Assembly: GCF_001908275.1 (NCBI RefSeq)
Contig: NZ_CP018620.1
Coordinates: forward strand, 1,302,001 to 1,366,000
Direction: 5' to 3'
Length of the DNA stretch: 64,000 nucleotides
DNA from: Paenibacillus xylanexedens
Lineage (GTDB): Bacteria; Bacillota; Bacilli; Paenibacillales; Paenibacillaceae
The notes under the pieces are model-generated. The model did no database searches, had not been told where the DNA came from, and worked only from the letters and a program-made list of their open reading frames with translations. Of the stretch, positions 57,386-64,000 are shown in pieces (the stretch's first letter is position 1; the number at the start of each line of letters is the position of its first letter). A program made the position numbers and the translations under genes.

Positions 57386-59707
57386 CTATATAGATCCCTG
57401 CTCCATTAGATTGCGCATGAAGTTTTTTGGTGTACAGCCGTGAATTTCTTTGAATTTTTTAATGAAATAGGCAGGGGTACGGTAACCGACCGTACTTGCG
57501 ACCTGCTCAACCGTAATTTCGCGTTGTGTCATGAGTTCCCGTGCGCGTTCCATTCTCTGATTCGTAACATATTCGGAATAAACAATCCCGGTTTCTTCCT
57601 TGAAAAGTTTACTCAGATATTTAGGGCTGATGAATACTTGCTCTGAGACATGATCCAGCGTGAGATCGCCCGATAAGTGCTCGTGAATATAGGCTTTGAC
57701 AGCCGAGATGGTATCCACACTTCGTACCTCACTTCGCTTCTCCATCTGCATCACAAATTCGGTCACGAGATGAATCATCCATTCCGAATAGCGGTTGATA
57801 TTGTAGAACAATGAAAATTGTTTGTACATATTCAATGAACTCGCCTCGGCGGGTTGCAGGCGCATCTGATTAATACACTCAGCGTAAATAGATACCGTTT
57901 TTAATAAGATGATCCGACTGTATTCGGCGGAATAGGGGCCTTCCTTTATTGACGCGACCAATTCCTGAATGGCCTGAACCGTACCTTGCACATCCCGAGT
58001 CTGCAATTTCTTTTCAAAGTTTACGAGGTATGACTCCGGGATCTCCAAACTGCTGGCTTCCCTGTTCAGAAGATCAAGATCCTGAATGGCAGACTGCTCG
58101 GGAAAAAAGTAGCTGTATCGAATCAGGGTATTCGCCTGATGATAGCTTGTGTGAATCTTCGTGAAGTGTTCTACCCATCCGCCTAACGATAGTACAAATT
58201 CCAGACCAAATTTGCTGCTCGCCTCAGCGTGAATAAAGTCTACAATGTGATCAGAGAGCGGTTTTTCGGGTTGGTTGGTACAGATGATTACGGCTATTTT
58301 GTGATCCTGCAATTCTTCTGCCAGCAGTTGAGTTCCATCCATTTCTGCAATCTCCAGTTGCTGGATCATCGTATACAACGTATGCTGCAACTGTCGTGGC
58401 TGCAGATCCTTCCACTTCTCATTGACAGGGTCAATGACGATGCAGCGAAAGCGGGAGTAAGCCATCGAAATGTGAACAGATTGCAGTTGCTCCGTAAGTT
58501 CCTCTGGTGTAAATCGATTATTTAACATATTAAGCATGATACTATGCTTAATCATTCTGTGATTGGCCTGTAAGGTTTCTTCAAGACTATCAACTTTATT
58601 GGACAGACTGTTAAACGTTGTATCGATGAACCAATATTCGTCCTGCTTTAAGCTGGTTGGGCTATCCATCCGGCTCTTGATGTTATTCATGATTCGTTTA
58701 AGAGGACTATAGTTGGCCCTGGTAAAGATGGACGACATCGCTATTCCAACCGCAACAGCCAATAAACCGAGAAGAACCGAAATCTCCTTCAAGCTATCCA
58801 ATTTATAATAGAAGCTTTCATTAGGTGTGGTTGTGTAGATTCTCCATGCATTTCCTTTAAATTGATCTTGGGTAACGACATGAGAGTCATAGTTAAATAC
58901 AGGTGTGAAGCGCTCATCTGAAGAATGAAAGGTGAGCAGCGACTGCGTCAGATTCTCCTCCGTGGAGCTGCCTATCAACGTTTTGTCCGCGGCAGATATG
59001 ACAGTTCCGTCCTGATCGATGATCAATGTATTCGCATAGTCAGCAGGGAGCATATTTTTAATGATCTGACTGATCGCTGATTCTTTGATATCAATCGCAA
59101 TCATGGCCTTACTGTCTTGTCCAGACGATTGAAACGGGTAACTATGGACATAGGAAATTAGAGGACTCATCTTGCCCTGTTCCCGTGATTCGATATAAAC
59201 ATCCTGAGGCACCATGCGGGTCTTCATCCATAAGGAGCTTTCTGGAGTCTCTTTCATCGCAGTAATCCAATCCGTCGTATGATCCACACTCGTAGGCGTG
59301 TCCTCATAGAGCAATAGCCCATATACAGATGAGACGATGAAGTGGTTCTTCGTATCGTACACATGAATAGCTTCAATGAGATCGGAATAATTTTGCACCA
59401 TATTTTTGAGGGACAGTTCGATGTCCAGGATTTTGCTATGGTTTCCTTTTAAGCTATCTAGATCGATACTAGCGGCGTTACCGAGTGCCAGGGACAGATA
59501 GACCTGATTCACCTTCTGGATCACGGAGCTCTCAATAGTATTGACAGTGCTTTTCAGCGAAAGTTGATTATTGATTCGAATCTCTTTGCTGTATTGATGG
59601 GAGAAGAAGAGGTATAGAATGGAGCCAAAAAGAAGCGCAATGACAAGAACGACAGCAAGGTAGGAAAGAACCATCTTGGATCTCACGGACTGAAATGGCT
59701 TATGCAT
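57386..59707 (-). CDS. Membrane-anchored AraC-family regulator
   Basis: The 773-residue protein has a membrane helix (about 13-33), an extracellular dCache-like sensor (about 35-300), a second helix (about 305-325), a cytoplasmic linker and a C-terminal AraC double HTH (about 670-765; LTLDHVSEQVFISPKYLSKLF, VASTVGYRTPAYFIKKFKEI). Such one-protein sensors in Paenibacillus control polysaccharide-uptake ABC genes. GAAGGGGGAA lies just before the ATG. It is followed by the orphan binding protein. Confidence 0.92.
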   Translation of the reverse strand: MHKPFQSVRSKMVLSYLAVVLVIALLFGSILYLFFSHQYSKEIRINNQLSLKSTVNTIESSVIQKVNQVYLSLALGNAASIDLDSLKGNHSKILDIELSLKNMVQNYSDLIEAIHVYDTKNHFIVSSVYGLLLYEDTPTSVDHTTDWITAMKETPESSLWMKTRMVPQDVYIESREQGKMSPLISYVHSYPFQSSGQDSKAMIAIDIKESAISQIIKNMLPADYANTLIIDQDGTVISAADKTLIGSSTEENLTQSLLTFHSSDERFTPVFNYDSHVVTQDQFKGNAWRIYTTTPNESFYYKLDSLKEISVLLGLLAVAVGIAMSSIFTRANYSPLKRIMNNIKSRMDSPTSLKQDEYWFIDTTFNSLSNKVDSLEETLQANHRMIKHSIMLNMLNNRFTPEELTEQLQSVHISMAYSRFRCIVIDPVNEKWKDLQPRQLQHTLYTMIQQLEIAEMDGTQLLAEELQDHKIAVIICTNQPEKPLSDHIVDFIHAEASSKFGLEFVLSLGGWVEHFTKIHTSYHQANTLIRYSYFFPEQSAIQDLDLLNREASSLEIPESYLVNFEKKLQTRDVQGTVQAIQELVASIKEGPYSAEYSRIILLKTVSIYAECINQMRLQPAEASSLNMYKQFSLFYNINRYSEWMIHLVTEFVMQMEKRSEVRSVDTISAVKAYIHEHLSGDLTLDHVSEQVFISPKYLSKLFKEETGIVYSEYVTNQRMERARELMTQREITVEQVASTVGYRTPAYFIKKFKEIHGCTPKNFMRNLMEQGSI

Positions 59708-60062
59708 TCTTTTTCCCCCTTCATGTCTCTTTTCTAAACAACTTCATCATTATATAGCAGGCCGAGGACTAGAAATCATGTTGATCGAAATTTAACAAAC
59801 TCCCACTCCATAATTTACTTTCAGTTAATAAAGCGTTTACAAAAGTAGGTATTTTAATTGATAAATGTAGTATCTAACTCCATTTTTCTTGGCATATAAG
59901 CTCCGGAACGTACGATTTTGATATAAAACGGAATTTGTTCTATAGATGCGAAACGCTCCCTAATGCTACAGTAACGGCAGATCAGACATCTGTATAGAGT
60001 CTTTCTTACTCATTTGCAGATGCAGAAGCAAAAAAATAATTTACCATAACAGGAGCGTGTAT
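59708..60062. other. Divergent promoter region
   Basis: The 355 bases between the AraC gene and the SLH-phosphatase gene hold a cre-like site (59827-59842) and AT-rich stretches. No further gene was seen. Confidence 0.5.
59827..59842 (+). promoter_or_regulatory. cre-like site
   Basis: AATAAAGCGTTTACAA matches the CcpA consensus except at two left-hand positions. It lies between the divergent genes, so either or both could be its target. Confidence 0.5.
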
Positions 60063-62783
60063 TTGCAAGCCATGAGAAAACCACTTAAAAAGTCACTGGC
60101 ATTACTTCTAATGTTGTCTATGGTAGGTCCGACATTTGCAGAGAAGAGTTTTGCAGCCGATCAGAAGATTCAGTTCTCTGATATTAAGGGACATTGGGCG
60201 GAAGCAAATATTCAAGCATGGGGTGATGAAGGATTAATTCGAGGTTACCTGGATCATTCATTTAAACCAAATACGTATATTACCAGAGCAGAATTTATGA
60301 ATTTGGTAAACGGTGCTTTTGGATATTCCGGACAAGCTAAAATTACCTTTAACGATGTGTCTGAGAGTGCATGGTATTACGAAGCAATTTCTATTGCAAA
60401 TGCGAATGGATATATAGATGGATACACCGATGGCACAATGAAGCCGCAAGATCCGATCACCCGTCAAGAAGCAGCTAAAGTGATCGCTGGCATTTTGAAT
60501 CTGGAGTTCAATGAAACAGCAGCGAATGTATTTAGCGATTCATCGTCTATTGCGGCGTGGAGCAAGGGAGCTGTAGGTGGAGCGGCAGCAGCGAAAATTA
60601 TCTCTGGTTATGCAGATGGAACCTTCAAACCGCTTAATTCCATTACTCGTGCCGAAGCGGTGTCTGCGCTCGTTAAGGCTGTGGAAACAGATGCTACTAC
60701 AGCTGCCAAACCAGCTAAGCCAAAGGGAACGGCAACCGTACTGAATGTTAATCCCCCAGCAGATGAAGCTCGGTTATCCGCCGTGAAGCACGGAGCCAAT
60801 GCCGGAGACGACACCTTGAAAAATATTGCGGAAACCAATCCGTTTATTGATATTTTGGACGGTTTTGATCAAGTATGGTCCATGAACCAAGCGGATTGGA
60901 GAGATGGAACAGCGGCAACTAAAATTGGAGCTGACGGAAAAAACGCAAAGTATGGAGATGGACCGTCCCCATATTTTGACGGCTTTAAAAACGATCCAAC
61001 CGTAGCTGTCGCTGATCAGAAAACATATGCAAATGAAGAGATCCGAAACAAAGCGACTTGGGAAGCCAATATCAAATATGTAGAAAAGGTCACGCAAAAT
61101 CGCACGGCTGAAGAGACATTGGCAGCCTATTATGATGACCAAAGAGATAAGATCTATAGCGTGATGGAGGGCTTTGGTCCGTTGGCTAACACGTATGTAG
61201 ATATCATCAAGCCAAAGACAAACGTTGAACGAACGGTGGACGAGATGAATGTGGTATTGACCGAAGAAACAGTGGAAGATGAAAGCCAAGGCATTGGAGA
61301 TTGGGAAGCAAAGACGGAACTTGCAGACGTGGTCCATTTAGTTGATCTGGTTCGATTCAAAATTCCTGCCTCATCTAATCCCTCTAAATATTTCTACTCT
61401 TCCCCTAGACCGTGGAGAATGAATTCCAATGGAGAAGTGAAAGAAGTTGTTGACAGCAAAGGACTGCCTGTATGGGAAACCTTGGGCGAAGGTGAGAAAA
61501 AAGAAGTACCTTTGGCTTCAGGCGGCACCAAATCAACAGGAGAAAAACATTATCAGCAATACGAAACCAACGTTAAGCTTATTCCTGCGTTAACTTATGT
61601 CAAACGAATCGCTGAGGATGGAAGAGGAAAAGATGGCGGATTTCCGAGCGGACATACCAGTGCAGCTTACTTATCCGTATTTCCTTTGGCATACGCTACA
61701 CCAGAACGATTCACTGAATTGTTAACGAGAGCAGCTCAGTTGGGCGAGAATCGAATCGTAACGGGGATGCACTCACCGCTTGATGTTATAGGAGGAAGAA
61801 TACAATCCACAGCCATGGCTGCATATGCACTTAATAAGGCTGAGAATAAAGATGTGTTAGAGAAAGGCTATAAGAATGCAGGAGAAGTATTTGGAGCTGC
61901 AGCCAAGGAAAACAATATGAGTCTGTATGAGTATGCACACACCGTAACAGAGGATTACACGTTCAAGAGTGCTTACGATGAACACAAATGGGAAGATCAC
62001 GATGCCAATAAAGCCTTCTATAGAGAAAAGATGACTTACGGTCTACCACAAACCGGAACCAAAGGTTTGGCTCCAGTTGTACCGCAAGGAGCAGAAGCCC
62101 TGTTAGAAACACGTCAACCGTATTTAACAGATGAGCAACGCAGACAAGTAATGTATACAACATCCATTGACTCTGGATATCCTGTACTGGATGAATCCAA
62201 GGGCTGGGGTAGAATTGATCTGGTCACGGCTGCGGATGGATACGGTGCATTCTTGAACAATGTAACTGTGGATATGGATGCTTCCAAAGGGCGCTTCAAT
62301 GCAGAAGACTGGTGGAGAAATGATATCACCGGTAGTGGAATGCTCACGAAAAAGGGGACAGGCACCCTTACATTGACAGGGAAAAATAGCTACACTGGCG
62401 GAACATTGCTGCAAGCAGGAACGCAGGTAGCTGAATCTGCAACTGCTTTTGGTACAGGTGATCTGTATGTAGAAAATGGAACAGTTGTCGTTGATGTCGA
62501 CGGAGCACTCAACTTAAATAGAAACTTTACCATGGATAACGGTACGTTGGAATTGGTAGTGGCTGACAACAACAGTCAGCTGAATGTAGGCAGAAAACTC
62601 TATATTGATGGAGGAAGTCTCATACTCGACTTGTCCAACCATAAGATTGAAGGTTCCAAAGATATTACGTTAATCACGGCTAATGGAATTACAGGTGAAT
62701 TCGACAGTGTAACGGCAGATGGTTATGACGTGACTGTCACGTACGAAAATGGCCGCGTCATTGCACATGTTGTAGCCAAATAA
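60063..62783 (+). CDS. SLH / PAP2-type phosphatase / autotransporter-repeat protein
   Basis: The 906-residue exported protein is a fusion. A signal peptide of about 33 residues is followed by three SLH repeats (about 38-215; FSDIKGHWAEANIQAWGDEG and two more). The middle is an acid phosphatase of the PAP2/haloperoxidase fold, with KYFYSSPRPW (near 440), PSGHTSAA (near 527) and RIVTGMHSPLD (near 564); Lys, Arg, His, Arg, His and Asp of the active site are all present. The C-terminal part (about 755-905) has autotransporter-type beta repeats (GTGTLTLTGKNSYTGGTLL). TTG at 60063 lies seven bases after AGGAG and is preferred over a GTG too close to it and an ATG further on. Confidence 0.85.
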   Translation: MQAMRKPLKKSLALLLMLSMVGPTFAEKSFAADQKIQFSDIKGHWAEANIQAWGDEGLIRGYLDHSFKPNTYITRAEFMNLVNGAFGYSGQAKITFNDVSESAWYYEAISIANANGYIDGYTDGTMKPQDPITRQEAAKVIAGILNLEFNETAANVFSDSSSIAAWSKGAVGGAAAAKIISGYADGTFKPLNSITRAEAVSALVKAVETDATTAAKPAKPKGTATVLNVNPPADEARLSAVKHGANAGDDTLKNIAETNPFIDILDGFDQVWSMNQADWRDGTAATKIGADGKNAKYGDGPSPYFDGFKNDPTVAVADQKTYANEEIRNKATWEANIKYVEKVTQNRTAEETLAAYYDDQRDKIYSVMEGFGPLANTYVDIIKPKTNVERTVDEMNVVLTEETVEDESQGIGDWEAKTELADVVHLVDLVRFKIPASSNPSKYFYSSPRPWRMNSNGEVKEVVDSKGLPVWETLGEGEKKEVPLASGGTKSTGEKHYQQYETNVKLIPALTYVKRIAEDGRGKDGGFPSGHTSAAYLSVFPLAYATPERFTELLTRAAQLGENRIVTGMHSPLDVIGGRIQSTAMAAYALNKAENKDVLEKGYKNAGEVFGAAAKENNMSLYEYAHTVTEDYTFKSAYDEHKWEDHDANKAFYREKMTYGLPQTGTKGLAPVVPQGAEALLETRQPYLTDEQRRQVMYTTSIDSGYPVLDESKGWGRIDLVTAADGYGAFLNNVTVDMDASKGRFNAEDWWRNDITGSGMLTKKGTGTLTLTGKNSYTGGTLLQAGTQVAESATAFGTGDLYVENGTVVVDVDGALNLNRNFTMDNGTLELVVADNNSQLNVGRKLYIDGGSLILDLSNHKIEGSKDITLITANGITGEFDSVTADGYDVTVTYENGRVIAHVVAK

Positions 62784-62838
62784 GTGAAGTAATTATCCAT
62801 GATACAAAGTGAGCTAAAGAATGTCACACATGCGACTT

Positions 62839-62862
62839 CGATGACAGAATAACTTTCCGATC
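62839..62862 (-). repeat. Fragment of the multi-hairpin element
   Basis: CGATGACAGAATAACTTTCC resembles the end of the element at 57167 (CGATGACAGAACAACCTTCC). The rest of the element is missing here. Confidence 0.45.
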
Positions 62863-62892
62863 ATTCTTCGCAAGACAAAATTAGTAATATAG

Positions 62893-62930
62893 AAAAGGGC
62901 TGAAGCTACAATGTAGTTTCAGCCCTTTTT
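62893..62930. terminator. Intrinsic terminator after the SLH-phosphatase gene
   Basis: AAAAGGGCTGAAGCTACA pairs with TGTAGTTTCAGCCCTTTT (one wobble) over a very short loop; T residues follow. Confidence 0.85.
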
Positions 62931-63555
62931 GCGTACAGACTTGCAGAATTTGGAGCGTGTCTTCAAACTTACTTAAAGCCGAGGCGCCCTGAACAGGTCC
63001 GGAGTAAGTAAGCGTACTGCACATTGGATGTTTAAGCAGGGGATCAGGATGCCCCGCGGCTTTCCTATTTTCCTCTACCAATGAGAATTTTTGCTTCGTA
63101 CGAGAGGGACACGAGGTTGTCCTCTCAGTGCGCTTGGAACAGAGCATGAGCAGGGGTTGAGCGCTAACGAATATGAGGCGTCTTATTCAAGGGTTTGAAG
63201 CACCCGCAGAAATCTAAGGAATCTGAGACACGTTATATCGAAATGTACGGCGTTTTAGAGCGTTTTTATCGAGCGATTTTGGGAAATAACGTGTCTGAGG
63301 TTCTTTACAATTTTGAAAGAGGCTATAGAGGTAATATAAGACGTCCTGAGTTCCTTAGAAAATAGATTGGCTACTCAATAGGATCAGCCAGACGGGACCT
63401 CAAGATTCTTTGGGACACTGACATCCATCATCGTATAGCATGCCGAGTAAGGAGACACGACCTGATCGGTGGAAATCCAGTCGAGAGAGGTCCAAGTCTC
63501 GTATCATCGAGGTGGGTATCTAAGTTTAATCATACGGAAGCGGCTGAATCGTAGG
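62931..63555. other. Non-coding region with repeat copy C
   Basis: Apart from the palindromic element at 63213-63359, the stretch shows only short frames without ribosome sites. An 88-codon minus-strand frame at 62881-63147 runs through the terminator and is not accepted. Confidence 0.45.
63213..63359. repeat. 147-bp palindromic intergenic element, copy C
   Basis: It has the same length and order as copy A: TCTAAGGAATCTGAGACACG at the left, ATAACGTGTCTGAGGTTC inside (63286-63303), and AGACGTCCTGAGTTCCTTAGA at the right (63339-63359). Similarity with copy A extends about 30 bases past the right end (GATCAGCCAGACG against GAATCAGCTGACG). Confidence 0.8.
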
Positions 63556-64000
63556 TTATTCGTCGGTGTTGGTACCAGATGTACGACGTGCATTCCCTTC
63601 CAGTTCCGTAGAGACTTGCTTCGTTGGTTCCAGATCCGTATGTCCTGCATAGGGGCGATCACTTCGAGAGCGTGTCCCAGTCAACCCGAAACCCGAAGTG
63701 AATATAATCAGCTGTAGTCCCAGTGCGTAGGGCGCAGCAACAAGTCCAATCAGATGGAGCAAGGAGCATAGCGCGATCAGCAAGGAGAGCATTTTGGTTA
63801 CTGTACGTGACCTATCCCGTCGTGGGCTGGCCCAGAGCAGGTAACCATATACTATGGTGATCATCAGGGAAATTGCCCGAAGCCATGGCAAGACGCTGTC
63901 CCATGAGTCCACAGGCACGTCCAACATCCGCTGACGAAATACCAGATCTGTAACCAGAAACCCTGTAGCCGCCAGTGCGGCTGGTTCGGCTACAGGCCGA
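63556..64000 (-). CDS. Membrane protein of unknown function (partial)
   Basis: The frame is open to the window edge, so the N terminus lies outside. At least 147 residues are visible, with three to four membrane helices (LRAISLMITIVYGYLLWA; MLSLLIALCSLLHLIGLVAA; ALGLQLIIFTSGFGL) and a polar, Arg/Glu-rich C-terminal tail. An internal ATG exists at 63927, but the upstream sequence reads as a helix in the same frame, so the longer form is preferred. No family is recognised. Confidence 0.65.
   Translation of the reverse strand, partial: RPVAEPAALAATGFLVTDLVFRQRMLDVPVDSWDSVLPWLRAISLMITIVYGYLLWASPRRDRSRTVTKMLSLLIALCSLLHLIGLVAAPYALGLQLIIFTSGFGLTGTRSRSDRPYAGHTDLEPTKQVSTELEGNARRTSGTNTDE

Noticed and set aside
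62881..63147. 88-codon minus-strand frame after the SLH-phosphatase gene
   Set aside because: It ends in the terminator hairpin, lacks a ribosome site and resembles nothing known; considered as a remnant but unsupported.

Overview
The window reads as a chromosomal segment of a spore-forming, flagellated Gram-positive soil bacterium, most probably Paenibacillus. Reasons: aGGAGG-type ribosome sites, GTG and TTG starts, S-layer-homology (SLH) proteins, a BclA-type collagen-like protein, AraC regulators fused to a membrane sensor, a pectin-backbone lyase, catabolite-repression (cre) motifs and Bacillus-style PhoP and SigD promoter elements. The genus is an inference from gene style, not from a marker gene. 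No rRNA, tRNA, CRISPR array, intact insertion sequence or prophage was seen.

Layout. 0-4.6 kb: EAL phosphodiesterase, a SigD-promoter chemoreceptor and an orphan ArsB-type pump. 4.8-9.6 kb: an AT-rich operon with a PRD regulator, a ketose-bisphosphate aldolase and a fructose-family PTS permease. 9.7-13.8 kb: a folded intergenic element, a PhoP box and pstSCAB for phosphate uptake. 13.9-17.0 kb: an aminoglycoside-phosphotransferase-fold kinase and a collagen-like protein with tandem DNA duplications. 17.0-19.2 kb: a tandem glycine riboswitch driving L-serine dehydratase. 19.2-21.2 kb: an ABC-2/YhgE-type exporter and its PadR repressor, with a large perfect operator. 21.2-28.0 kb: a maltogenic amylase, then a two-component system with a three-gene lantibiotic-resistance-like ABC transporter. 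28-35.3 kb: a four-PAS hybrid kinase, lactate dehydrogenase, a MerR-like coiled-coil protein, a eukaryotic-type kinase and a ParE toxin-antitoxin pair. 35.3-38.4 kb: a Ser/Arg-rich small protein, methionine aminopeptidase, an NADP oxidoreductase and CcdC.

38.5-42.3 kb: an unusual three-gene module (HEAT-repeat membrane protein, GT2-like membrane protein, exported protein of unknown function) in which the GT2-like protein has lost its signature catalytic motifs. 43.0-44.4 kb: a very GC-rich TetR/metallo-hydrolase pair. 44.4-46.2 kb: a possible small RNA, an Rrf2 regulator and a nitroreductase. 46.3-51.5 kb: an SLH protein, an AraC regulator, a lactonase and a rhamnogalacturonan lyase. 51.7-55.4 kb: a sulfate-uptake operon (sulfate-binding protein, CysT, CysW, YezD) behind a structured leader that looks like an undescribed RNA switch. 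55.4-59.7 kb: an orphan sugar-binding lipoprotein and a membrane-bound AraC regulator. 60.0-62.8 kb: a three-part SLH-phosphatase-autotransporter-repeat protein. The last gene, a membrane protein on the minus strand, runs off the window.

Two families of palindromic intergenic elements recur. One is about 147 bp with ends of the type TCTAAGGAAC, in three copies. The other is a multi-hairpin element near 9.8 and 57.2 kb, with a fragment at 62.8 kb. They are the main structure not explained by genes.
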